The notes under the pieces: model-generated | The model's input: the letters and a program-made list of their open reading frames with translations, nothing else | The model's database searches: none | Told to the model about the DNA's origin: nothing | Program-made: the position numbers and the translations under genes | Source: Desulfobacteraceae bacterium | Lineage (GTDB): Bacteria; Desulfobacterota; Desulfobacteria; Desulfobacterales; Desulfobacteraceae | NCBI GenBank assembly: GCA_003354055.1 | Contig: PIVQ01000045.1 | Coordinates: 1-22,356, forward strand | Reading direction: 5' to 3' | DNA: 22,356 nt | Shown here: piece after piece, positions 1-7,607 of the stretch | Layout: each line of letters begins with the position of its first letter | Numbering within the stretch: position 1 is the stretch's first letter

Positions 1-63
1 GGAGCCGTCAATCTTTAATTCCTTATCAATAATACTTAGGTTTTTCCTGTCTTTTTTACCCAC
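1..63 (-). CDS. Bactofilin (polymer-forming cytoskeletal protein), N-terminal part only
   Basis: The minus strand opens a reading frame at a GTG (complement of 61-63), preceded by GAGGAG (complement of 71-76) at 7 nt spacing, and runs off the window edge after 21 codons. The peptide (MGKKDRKNLSIIDKELKIDG...) has the pattern of a bactofilin N-terminus: a short charged lead, then S-I-I-D-x-x-L-x-I-x-G-S entering the first beta-helix turn. Bactofilins assemble into membrane-associated filaments that place cell-wall enzymes; Helicobacter CcmA is one. It starts 20 bp after the stop of the Csd4-like gene, so it is likely the last visible gene of the same operon. Only 21 residues are visible, so the family call rests on this short match and on the neighbouring Csd-like genes. 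Confidence 0.62.
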   Translation of the reverse strand, partial: MGKKDRKNLSIIDKELKIDGS

Positions 64-83
64 CGTACGTCTCCTCAATATTT

Positions 84-1592
84 TTATGATTGAATATCAA
101 TAAATATCTTTCCGACCTCTTCTCCCTCTAAGGTTGTCACCACATGATATTGCCGGCCTTTTTTTTCTAAAGAATACCTGGGTAACAAGACACCGGCCCC
201 GGTATCTATAACATAGCCCCGGTCCTCTCCTGTGTTGAGGCTATTATTTCCGACAAACCCTTTAAAATTAACAATATACGCAGATGGATCAACGTCACCG
301 CTTATTATATCCACAATCACCAACTGATCACCGAAATTCAAATTAACCCGGCCGTAATTCTCCACGATCCTGGTTTTTCCGTTGACCTTAAGTTTATATT
401 GGATCCGGCCGGATTTCTCAGAGTTGCTCAAAGACAACCGGTTAATGCCTCCGGTACCCCTTTCCGCCTGGACATCCAAAAAGACACTGCCACAGGTATA
501 AAAGTCTTTTTTAGCCTCAATCCGCGTGGGTTCAACAATTTTCAACTTCTTTTTCATATCGTTGAATTCATTTCCAAGTCCGATCACATCGACACTGAGG
601 CCACGTTCGTAATTAGCTACAATATCATGCACCTGAATGACATCTCCCTGTTTTATTTTTAATCGTTGCATCTTGCCGACCACCACAGGAATTGAATCAT
701 TCACAGAAATTATCATATACTGCATCTCTGGTTTTTTCAGATCAATCCCGGGGGTCTGGGGTATGATATTCAACAATGACATGAATCCGCCAACTGCCAG
801 AATATGCTGACGTACTTTTTGCTCCAAAGGCAGGGACTTGGCCGATTCGATCCCAAAGGCCGGGATTTTACACACATTCAGGGCATAGTAGGTGGCGGAC
901 CTGCGCTGTTCCTTGTGCAGGGAATCCTGATGGTTGGTTTTATGATTGTTGAAATGAAAATAATGGGCCTCATCCCGGATCCCCGAATTGATGGCTTGGA
1001 TCACTTGAAGGGCCATATCTTCAAGATCCAACGCAGGGTTGCCCTCACCCTGCTTCAGGGAAGCATCATCCGCAATAATGGATTGCCCGTACTTTTTAGG
1101 GTTCCGCTCAGAATCTTCCCAGGTTGGGGAAAAAAAACCTGAGCCTTCATGGAGGTTCAAAAAGCAATCGCTTTCACAGATCAGTTTTTTGAGGACATCC
1201 ACAACCTTAGTCTCATAGTTGGTGGTATGGTCATCCATGAACTTTCGATTCATGTCCTGATTGATCTGCCGCTCTTTTTTTAGAATCGATGGAAAGTTGG
1301 CTCTGGGTACAACAATCAGGTTACCTTTTTCCAGTATGACGTCTGCATAAAAATCTGCTGCCAGTAATCCGCCGGGTTCATCCCCCTGAATACCACCAAC
1401 TACAAGCAGGGTCTTTCCAGGTTTGGTTCCGAAGATCCTGTACACATGCAGTTCGTTTTCCTCACCCTCAAAAAAAACGGTGTGTGTTCTCTGACCGGCC
1501 ATAACCTGCGTGCAAACCACAGCATTGAGAATACCAAAAAAAATCAGCACTCTCAAAACACGCCCTAAGTGTATTTTAATTATCCGACCCAT
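84..1592 (-). CDS. Csd4/Pgp1-like periplasmic peptidoglycan carboxypeptidase (M14/M99 family)
   Basis: 502 residues with a hydrophobic N-terminal signal segment (about 12-32). The catalytic domain carries the unusual zinc motif of Csd4-type enzymes: Q69-G-D-E72 (Gln replacing the usual His of M14 HxxE), then H148 in LNLHEGSGF. An E249 in FGIES suits the catalytic Glu, and an N-x-D-M-N-R stretch near 111-116 suits substrate binding. Helicobacter Csd4 and Campylobacter Pgp1 trim the terminal m-DAP from muropeptide tripeptides and so generate helical shape. The C-terminal 230 residues look beta-rich, matching the extra non-catalytic domains of Csd4. Its ATG overlaps the stop of the upstream membrane-protein gene (TAATG), so the two are probably translationally coupled. 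Family call is firm; the exact bond cleaved is inferred. Confidence 0.85.
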   Translation of the reverse strand: MGRIIKIHLGRVLRVLIFFGILNAVVCTQVMAGQRTHTVFFEGEENELHVYRIFGTKPGKTLLVVGGIQGDEPGGLLAADFYADVILEKGNLIVVPRANFPSILKKERQINQDMNRKFMDDHTTNYETKVVDVLKKLICESDCFLNLHEGSGFFSPTWEDSERNPKKYGQSIIADDASLKQGEGNPALDLEDMALQVIQAINSGIRDEAHYFHFNNHKTNHQDSLHKEQRRSATYYALNVCKIPAFGIESAKSLPLEQKVRQHILAVGGFMSLLNIIPQTPGIDLKKPEMQYMIISVNDSIPVVVGKMQRLKIKQGDVIQVHDIVANYERGLSVDVIGLGNEFNDMKKKLKIVEPTRIEAKKDFYTCGSVFLDVQAERGTGGINRLSLSNSEKSGRIQYKLKVNGKTRIVENYGRVNLNFGDQLVIVDIISGDVDPSAYIVNFKGFVGNNSLNTGEDRGYVIDTGAGVLLPRYSLEKKGRQYHVVTTLEGEEVGKIFIDIQS

Positions 1593-2551
1593 TAATCGAC
1601 TTCAGCCTCGTTAACTCTCATATTGCCTTCAAACATCAGCTTTCCGTCATCGTTGAATATATAAACGGTTGCCGTGTGAAATGAATCCGGCGACGCCTGG
1701 CTCCTGACCGTAAATTTAACCGGTTTAAATCTGGAAATGGAAAAGTATTGTCCCTTGCGGTAAGCTGTTGGCATCCCTTTTTTCAATGGAGAACCGGGTA
1801 CAACAACCCACCCCTTTTCATCGTCCTTCTTAGGTTTCAGAACAGTAAAAATCCGGCCTGAAATCCCGCCTGGTTTGGTTGAAATATTTCTAATGTCGAA
1901 ACGGACGATCAATTCTAAACTTGTGCTTCCCTGTAACACAGAAAATTTTTCTACTGCTACAAACGGTTCAAGTGCAGGCTTGACTTCCGGATTTTTAGCA
2001 GAAGGACTCACAACCGCCGGTTTAACCAGGATGGAAACACTCTCCTCTTTTTTTGTTTCAGGAACAGAAGGTACAGGTTGTTCCGGGACCACAGCCTTTT
2101 TTTCGTCTACTTTCTTTTGGGTACCGTTCTTAAAATCAGGTTTGGGCATCACGCCGGGTTTTTTTTCCTTGGCCTGGGCTAAGGTTATTTTATCAGAGGT
2201 TGCCTTCCCGATTTCGAGTTCGGGTTTTTTGCCAGCCATCACCAGCCTTGCCATTAAGATCTCTTTATCTTTGGTCAAGCGGCCTGCCTTTGTCTCAAGA
2301 CCTGCTACTTCCTCTTTCAATAAAAGATTTTCCCGGCTTGTATTGGTAAAAAGAAAATAAAACCCCAAAGCTCCTGAAATACCGATCACGCTGATAATCA
2401 AAAACAGATAAACCAGAACCTTTAAATATCCACCTGATTTAAATTCACCAAAATCATCAACAACCAGGATTCTTTTTTTCCGGCTGGTTTTATATGGGGA
2501 AGGTTTTGCTCGGGCTATTTCCCTTTCCAGTTCTCTCGATATATCTTCCAT
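1592..2551 (-). CDS. Bitopic membrane protein with coiled coil, Lys/Pro-rich linker and C-terminal beta domain; function unknown
   Basis: 319 residues, no family recognised. Visible order: a basic cytoplasmic tail (1-42, including SRKKR), one membrane helix (about 43-69), a short periplasmic coiled coil (about 73-105, rich in E, K and L), a low-complexity Lys/Pro/Val/Glu linker (about 115-195), and a folded C-terminal region (about 200-319) with alternating hydrophobic strands suggesting an Ig-like sandwich. The start ATG has AAAGGTGG just upstream and lies 37 bp inside the end of the Csd6-like gene. It sits between a Csd6-like and a Csd4-like enzyme with a bactofilin beyond. That topology (cytoplasmic tail, one helix, periplasmic domain) would suit a linker between filament and wall enzymes, as Csd5 does in Helicobacter. 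This role is an inference; I see no clear sequence match to Csd5. Confidence 0.75.
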   Translation of the reverse strand: MEDISRELEREIARAKPSPYKTSRKKRILVVDDFGEFKSGGYLKVLVYLFLIISVIGISGALGFYFLFTNTSRENLLLKEEVAGLETKAGRLTKDKEILMARLVMAGKKPELEIGKATSDKITLAQAKEKKPGVMPKPDFKNGTQKKVDEKKAVVPEQPVPSVPETKKEESVSILVKPAVVSPSAKNPEVKPALEPFVAVEKFSVLQGSTSLELIVRFDIRNISTKPGGISGRIFTVLKPKKDDEKGWVVVPGSPLKKGMPTAYRKGQYFSISRFKPVKFTVRSQASPDSFHTATVYIFNDDGKLMFEGNMRVNEAEVD

Positions 2552-3816
2552 AAGCCACCTTTTCTGACGAGTTTCAATCGTTTTCTTCCCTGGGTAGAAA
2601 ATCCGCTGGACTCATAAAGTTGAAGAAATCTGACCTCATAACCATCTTTTTTCTGTATGACCTTATAATCTTTTCCTGTAACAGAGATATAATCATAACG
2701 TTTTGCAAGTTGTTTTTTACGCTTAACCCATGCGTTTTTCCCGAGCCCGTCGGAATAAAAATCATTGGCGTAAAATGCAGCATACTCCGCCATGTCCTTT
2801 GCAGACCAGGCCGCCAGCCATTGTTCAACAGTTTCCACGACGGCAACATCCATGGAATCATCCAGAACCAACTCCCGGGCAGCGGCCACCAACGGCACCT
2901 CTCCTGCGTCATAAGCCTTGGCTCGCTTCTGGAACAGATCACCCAGTATCACAGGCTTTTCAGATGACTTGATAAATAATTGCCGTTTGCCAAGATACTT
3001 GTTTTCCTGACCCACAGCCAGGTACATATCCATAAGTACGACAATCACCCCATCGTGGGCGTAAACACCTATATTTTTAATTCCGATTTTGAATTCCTGG
3101 TTCTTTTTTACTGCACTCTTCCGTACCTTCAGCCAGGTCTCCCACCATGAGATATCAGGTACATAATCATCTGCGTAAAAAGACAGGTATAGATGATAAC
3201 TTCCATGCCCCATGGCTTCAGTCCATTTGCCTAAGAAATCTGTGATGCGCTCTTTTTGAACCTTGAGATCATTTTGGGCCTTCGGCTGGATCGCCTCAAC
3301 AATAATTAGCGGGGTCGTATCCAGATTAATGTATTTGGACAGGGTCATAATATTTTTATTTTCAAGTGCCACACACCCATTTGACTCCATGGGCTTCAAC
3401 GCCTTGTCCGTTCCATGGATCCAAATAGCAGACCCCTGTTTTCCCTGGCGAAGATCCAACAGATTCGGATAATCTGAAGGAAATGCTTTTTTACCGTAAA
3501 CGGGAGTCAGATAACGGTCTTCATATTCATCTTTTAAAAAATATACCCCTTCCGGTGTTTTTTTATCCCCAGCCTTGGTTTTGGGACCGGCTGCTTCTCC
3601 GGTTGAACAGTCGAACTTATAGGAAAGCACAACCTGATCCGCGGTGGCAGAGTACACATAGAGGGTTTGACTCTTTTTTTCTACGATGACGGCATGTTCG
3701 TTTTCCGGAATCATCACAAGGGAGTCCGGTAAAAGCAACTCATCAGCACATAGGTTTTGGGCAAGCCCGACAATACAGAACAACACAAAAATCTTAATAC
3801 GTCTCATTACTTTCAT
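2515..3816 (-). CDS. Csd6/Pgp2-like YkuD-fold enzyme (L,D-carboxypeptidase or L,D-transpeptidase) with two NTF2-like domains
   Basis: 433 residues with a signal peptide (about 4-25, cleavage likely after CA). A YkuD catalytic domain covers about 40-175, with the active-site pattern H134-G-T, then S145-N-G-C148-V (catalytic Cys 148). Two homologous NTF2-like segments follow, about 186-295 and 323-433, each starting with a W-x-x-A/E-M/W helix and an F/Y-Y-A-x-D-F/Y motif. Helicobacter Csd6 and Campylobacter Pgp2 are YkuD proteins with an NTF2-like tail acting as L,D-carboxypeptidases in cell-shape control; many other YkuD proteins are transpeptidases. The gene starts 12 bp after the ruvB stop. 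No strong ribosome site precedes ATG 3816, and ATG 3807 (MRRIKIF) is an alternative start. The pairing with a Csd4-like gene favours the shape role. Confidence 0.83.
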   Translation of the reverse strand: MKVMRRIKIFVLFCIVGLAQNLCADELLLPDSLVMIPENEHAVIVEKKSQTLYVYSATADQVVLSYKFDCSTGEAAGPKTKAGDKKTPEGVYFLKDEYEDRYLTPVYGKKAFPSDYPNLLDLRQGKQGSAIWIHGTDKALKPMESNGCVALENKNIMTLSKYINLDTTPLIIVEAIQPKAQNDLKVQKERITDFLGKWTEAMGHGSYHLYLSFYADDYVPDISWWETWLKVRKSAVKKNQEFKIGIKNIGVYAHDGVIVVLMDMYLAVGQENKYLGKRQLFIKSSEKPVILGDLFQKRAKAYDAGEVPLVAAARELVLDDSMDVAVVETVEQWLAAWSAKDMAEYAAFYANDFYSDGLGKNAWVKRKKQLAKRYDYISVTGKDYKVIQKKDGYEVRFLQLYESSGFSTQGRKRLKLVRKGGLWKIYRENWKGK

Positions 3817-3828
3817 CTATGTATTAAC

Positions 3829-4860
3829 TTACCTTTCGGGGTCAATTTTTAAATGCCTATAGGCCAGTTCCGACGCTTTTCTGCCACTGGATGTCCGGAG
3901 GACAAGACCGATTTTCAATAAAAAGGGTTCCACCACATCCACCAGGGTATCGGTTTCTTCCTGAAGGGTTGCGGCAATCGCTTCGATGCCCACAGGTCCG
4001 CCTTTATAAAAATCTATAATGGTTTTAAGATAATTTCTGTCCAGCCGGGTCAGACCCAGATTATCAACTCCTTCAAGGACCAGCGCTTCCCGAACCCCTT
4101 GAGAGGTAACTTGACCGTCATATTTCACCTGGGTGTAATCCCTGACCCTTTTTAAAAGGCGATTGGCCACTCTGGGTGTCCCTCTGGATCTTAAGGCCAG
4201 CGACCTTGCCCCGTCATCGGACATAGGGGTGTTTAAAATCGCAGCGGACCGTTTAATAATAACTATAAGCTCTTCAACTGTGTAAAAATCAAGGGTTCTG
4301 AATATGCCGAACCTATCGCGCAACGGAGCTGATAACAGCCCCACCCGGGTTGTAGCCCCAATGAGGACAAATTGTTTCAACCTGTAGCGATGACTTCTAG
4401 CATGGATCCCCTTATCAAACACAAAATCAACTGCAAAATCTTCCATGGCAGGATACAAAAACTCCTCAACCACCTTGGGAATCCTATGGATTTCATCGAT
4501 AAAAAGGATATCACCCTCACCCAGATGGGTCAAAATCCCCACAAGATCACCACCTTTTTCCAAGGTCGGCCCTGAAGTCACGGTCAATTCCCTTTCCATC
4601 TCATTGGCAATGATGTAGGAAACCGTTGTTTTCCCAAGTCCGGGCGGGCCGTGCAGCAAAATATGATCCAAAGGCTCACCCCTCAATTTTGCAGCCTGAA
4701 TTGCGATCTTAAGGGTCTCAACCGCCTCCTTTTGGCCCACATAATCATCAAACCGCGTTGGTCGCAGGGAAACAATCTCAGGAGAACCATCCTCCTGCTT
4801 TGGTTTTTCAGAAACCACCCCTTTCTTGTCCGATGAAAAGGATATGATGTCCGTTTCCAT
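3829..4860 (-). CDS. ruvB: Holliday junction branch migration ATPase RuvB
   Basis: 343 residues, usual family length. AAA+ motor that drives branch migration of Holliday junctions as hexamers on the RuvA-junction complex. Visible: Walker A GPPGLGKT (71-78), Walker B ILFIDEIH (118-125), sensor GATTR (168-172), arginine finger region LRDRFG, and the C-terminal winged-helix DNA-binding domain with the GPVGIEAIA motif. The N-terminus has about 25 extra residues before the conserved SLRP-x-x-F-D-D-Y-VGQ start, common in this family. It begins 2 bp after the ruvA stop, so the two are co-translated. Confidence 0.98.
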   Translation of the reverse strand: METDIISFSSDKKGVVSEKPKQEDGSPEIVSLRPTRFDDYVGQKEAVETLKIAIQAAKLRGEPLDHILLHGPPGLGKTTVSYIIANEMERELTVTSGPTLEKGGDLVGILTHLGEGDILFIDEIHRIPKVVEEFLYPAMEDFAVDFVFDKGIHARSHRYRLKQFVLIGATTRVGLLSAPLRDRFGIFRTLDFYTVEELIVIIKRSAAILNTPMSDDGARSLALRSRGTPRVANRLLKRVRDYTQVKYDGQVTSQGVREALVLEGVDNLGLTRLDRNYLKTIIDFYKGGPVGIEAIAATLQEETDTLVDVVEPFLLKIGLVLRTSSGRKASELAYRHLKIDPER

Positions 4861-4862
4861 GA

Positions 4863-5519
4863 TTAGCGATTCTCCTGATAAATTTCATCAAACAGATCTT
4901 CAGGGGTTTGAATTGACGGATTCCGGTCAAATGCCTCTTTGATCATCCGCTGGGCTGATGCGGCAGAATGCCCGAGCTGTTCAACCAGCACATCCCCAAC
5001 CTGCCTTGAAATACCCTCCCGCTCAATGGGCAGTTCAGTTGCAGGCGCATCAGGTGTCACCACACCTGCTCCAATAAACTCTATGACCTTCCCGTGGAGA
5101 GTCGCGATTATTTTTTCGGCTGTCCGTTTTCCGATACCGGATAGTTGAGATAAAAACGCCACATCTTTATCCTCAATTGCTCTGGCCACCTTAGATACAG
5201 GTTTGGTCAATGCTTTAATCGCTTTCATGGGGCCGATGGCCGACACTGTAATAAACAATTGAAAAAATTCTTTATCCTCAGGGGCCAAAAAACCTATGAG
5301 AACCGGTTTGGGCTGCCGCTCAGTGACATGGTAATAGATATACAGAGCAATCTCTCCCTGATCCGATCCTGTTTCAGATTCCAGACTTTCTGCATTTGCA
5401 ACGGCCTTGGAGAGGGTTATGGGGTCCAGCAATATCTCATACCCGATATGACCGGCCAACAGAAGAATACCGTCTGGCTCCCGACGAATAATTTTTCCCT
5501 CAATATATCCGATCATCAT
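4863..5519 (-). CDS. ruvA: Holliday junction-binding protein RuvA
   Basis: 218 residues. Tetramer that binds the four-way junction and recruits RuvB. The N-terminal OB-fold starts MIGYIEGKI; helix-hairpin-helix motifs include [13 protein letters not shown] and [13 protein letters not shown]; a flexible acidic linker (about 155-170) and a C-terminal RuvB-contacting helix bundle follow. The start is ATGATG (5519 or 5516), and the first ATG overlaps the ruvC stop as TAATG, so translation is probably coupled to ruvC. Family members often begin at the second Met (MIGY...). Confidence 0.97.
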   Translation of the reverse strand: MMIGYIEGKIIRREPDGILLLAGHIGYEILLDPITLSKAVANAESLESETGSDQGEIALYIYYHVTERQPKPVLIGFLAPEDKEFFQLFITVSAIGPMKAIKALTKPVSKVARAIEDKDVAFLSQLSGIGKRTAEKIIATLHGKVIEFIGAGVVTPDAPATELPIEREGISRQVGDVLVEQLGHSAASAQRMIKEAFDRNPSIQTPEDLFDEIYQENR

Positions 5520-5998
5520 TATTTTCCATATCTGTATAAACCGGTTAATGCCAATCCCAGCGCATCCGAGGCATGAAACGGCCGGATGGGTTCGTCGTGG
5601 TTCAACAGGTGACGCACAGAGCGCTCCACCTGATATTTGTCCGCACTGCCGTTACCGGAGATTATTTTTTTAACTTCCCTGACCGCAACCTCCTTAATGG
5701 TGGCCCCTGCGTTAAAAGCCGCCAACAGTAGCACGCCTGTAACTTTTCCCAACATAATACCTGATCCGGGGTATTTTTCAAGGGAGTAAATATCCTCAAT
5801 AACAACAAGGTCGGGCCTCTGCTGCTCTAAAAATGTATTTGCTTTGGAATAGATGAAATTCAATCGGCTAGGTAAGGGATCCTTAGCATCTGTGGATATG
5901 GAGCCGAATGAATATTCCTGAATATCCACTCCCTGCCCCTGAATCACACCGATACCCGTTCCAGCAAGTCCGGGGTCAATACCAATGATCTTCATCAT
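5519..5998 (-). CDS. ruvC: Crossover junction endodeoxyribonuclease RuvC
   Basis: 159 residues, typical length. RNase H-fold nuclease that makes paired symmetrical cuts at Holliday junctions. Catalytic acidic residues are visible: D8 in GIDPG, E68 in VVIEDIYS, and D145 in HASDALGLAL near the C-terminus; the usual fourth acid lies in the helix between. It follows cpoB by 16 bp and overlaps ruvA. No good ribosome-binding site is seen just upstream, so translation may depend on the preceding gene. The order ruvC-ruvA-ruvB is the common one. Confidence 0.97.
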   Translation of the reverse strand: MMKIIGIDPGLAGTGIGVIQGQGVDIQEYSFGSISTDAKDPLPSRLNFIYSKANTFLEQQRPDLVVIEDIYSLEKYPGSGIMLGKVTGVLLLAAFNAGATIKEVAVREVKKIISGNGSADKYQVERSVRHLLNHDEPIRPFHASDALGLALTGLYRYGK

Positions 5999-6014
5999 GG
6001 AGACAAAACCGGGC

Positions 6015-6860
6015 TCAATTTAACCCTTTGAGTTTCTCTGTAGCATACTGGGCTTCTTTGGAACCGGGATGCCGTTTGATCAACTCTTTTAAAATCAATC
6101 TGGCATTGGCCTTTTCACCAAGCGCCGCAAAGGCGTATCCCTGTTTTAATCTGGCGGCGGCAGTTTTGTTGGAATCCGGGTAGGTTTCTAGGACTTTCTG
6201 ATATTCAAGTATGGCCTTTTCATACCATTTTTCGACATAGTAGCTGTCAGCAATCCAGAACCGTGCATTATCCGCATTTTTTGAATCTGGATACTTGTTG
6301 ATAAAATTTTCAAACTGGATTCTGGCGTTCTCCCTGTCCCCTTGGTCAAACATTTTTTTTGCAAGGCCATACAGGGCCTGTTCCGAGTCTGCGGCAACCG
6401 GAATAGCAGCTTTCTGTCCATCTTCGGATGTCAGGGTTTCCGACGGTTCAAATCCCATATATTTTTCAAGGGCAATAACCTTTTCAAAATTCCTTGAAAT
6501 GGCATTATCAAGCCGGTCCAGCCTTTTTTCCAGCGTCTCCTGCCTGGCCTGATCACTGGTCCCCAAATTATGCCGTAACTCCTCGATCAACCCTTCCATC
6601 CGGTAAAAACTTTCTTTCATCTGCTTTATCTCATACTTGACCTCAGCATAGTTTTCCCGGGAAGTTTTTGAGGATTCAGTCAGTTCGCTTTTTAATACTC
6701 CAAGGTCCTGGGCAGCAGCATTACCCTTTTGAACCGAAGCTTGATGATTGCTCTCCCTTTCAATGGCAGCCACACGGCTTTCCAATACTTTGTATTGATC
6801 CGGTGCCACACAACCTGTCACCAGAAAGGCCATACACATAAAAAAAAGAAAACGTCTCAT
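6015..6860 (-). CDS. cpoB: Tol-Pal system protein CpoB/YbgF, here a predicted lipoprotein
   Basis: 281 residues. CpoB couples the Tol machinery to septal peptidoglycan synthesis in the periplasm. Visible: a signal peptide ending in the lipobox LVTGC (Cys 17), a long coiled coil (about 25-130, the trimerisation region), and three TPR repeats in the C-terminal 120 residues (first at SEQALYGLAKKMFDQGD, the others ending in YPDS and HPGS). E. coli CpoB is a soluble periplasmic protein; the lipobox suggests this one is membrane-anchored. GGAG lies 7 nt before the ATG. It is 122 bp downstream of pal, and that gap holds a strong hairpin. Confidence 0.93.
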   Translation of the reverse strand: MRRFLFFMCMAFLVTGCVAPDQYKVLESRVAAIERESNHQASVQKGNAAAQDLGVLKSELTESSKTSRENYAEVKYEIKQMKESFYRMEGLIEELRHNLGTSDQARQETLEKRLDRLDNAISRNFEKVIALEKYMGFEPSETLTSEDGQKAAIPVAADSEQALYGLAKKMFDQGDRENARIQFENFINKYPDSKNADNARFWIADSYYVEKWYEKAILEYQKVLETYPDSNKTAAARLKQGYAFAALGEKANARLILKELIKRHPGSKEAQYATEKLKGLN

Positions 6861-6885
6861 ATCAAACTCCAGTACTGGAAACGAT

Positions 6886-6934
6886 TAAAACTCCGTGTAC
6901 ACCCGGCACCAAAAGCACCGGTTGTACACGGAGT
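6886..6934 (-). terminator. Hairpin with T-rich tail between pal and cpoB (terminator or attenuator)
   Basis: An inverted repeat with a 12-bp perfect stem ACTCCGTGTACA (6890-6901) pairs with 6923-6934; after one mismatch CCGG/CCGG adds 4 bp. On the minus strand the stem is followed by TTTTAAT. It may end most transcripts after pal, or reduce downstream cpoB-ruvCAB expression. Confidence 0.65.
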
Positions 6935-6982
6935 GAAGTAATTAAAATTTGCTACCGATTTGTGACCCGTTTGTGACCAGGT

Positions 6983-7546
6983 TTATTCGATTACAAATTG
7001 CGCACGTCTGTTTTTACGATACGCCTCTTCAGTCTGTCCAGGATCAAGGGGTTTTTCCTCACCAAAACTGACCATGGTAAGCCTGCCTGCAGAAATACCA
7101 AGGTCAGCCAGATAATTCCTGGCGGCCTGGGCACGGCGTTCACCAAGGGCAAGGTTGTAATCAGTGGTACCACGTTCGTCACAATGACCCTGAACGGCTA
7201 CTTTGACCATGGCATTTGCTCTCAGCCACTCTGCCTTTTCCTTGAGCAGCATTTTTGCCATAGAACTCAGCTCGGCACTGTCAAAATCAAAATGAATGTT
7301 CTGATTAACAAACCGGTTTTTAGCTGCTGCAATTTTAGCCGCCTTTTCTTGGGCCATCTGCGCTTCAAGATCCTGCTGTTTGATCTGTTCGGCTTCAATT
7401 CTTGCCTTTTCTGCAGCTTCTGCTTTGGCTTGGTCTTCAACGGTTGTCGCATCTGACACTACTGTTTTCTGGGCACAGGAAACTGTCATAAAAAGGCCTG
7501 CCACCAGCACAGCCACCATCAGATTCATCCACAAATTTCTTTTCAT
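6983..7546 (-). CDS. pal: Peptidoglycan-associated lipoprotein Pal
   Basis: 187 residues. Outer-membrane lipoprotein that binds peptidoglycan through an OmpA-like domain and contacts TolB. Visible: signal peptide with lipobox TVSC (Cys 24), an alanine/glutamate/lysine-rich linker helix (about 35-75), and the OmpA_C domain (about 80-187) with HFDFDSAEL, GHCDERGT-x-x-YN, the LGERRA helix, and a final Y-R-K-N-R-R-A. AAAGGAGG sits 5 nt before the ATG. It follows tolB by 61 bp. The C-terminus ends FVIE. Confidence 0.97.
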   Translation of the reverse strand: MKRNLWMNLMVAVLVAGLFMTVSCAQKTVVSDATTVEDQAKAEAAEKARIEAEQIKQQDLEAQMAQEKAAKIAAAKNRFVNQNIHFDFDSAELSSMAKMLLKEKAEWLRANAMVKVAVQGHCDERGTTDYNLALGERRAQAARNYLADLGISAGRLTMVSFGEEKPLDPGQTEEAYRKNRRAQFVIE

Positions 7547-7607
7547 TACGCCTCCTTTGATCGTGATTAATTATACCTAACTAATTATCTATTATCCGTT
7601 AACTCAT

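Noticed and set aside
804..1142. Plus-strand open frame of 112 codons, and other antisense frames inside 84-5519
   Set aside because: They are the complements of well-supported minus-strand genes, without ribosome sites or recognisable proteins.
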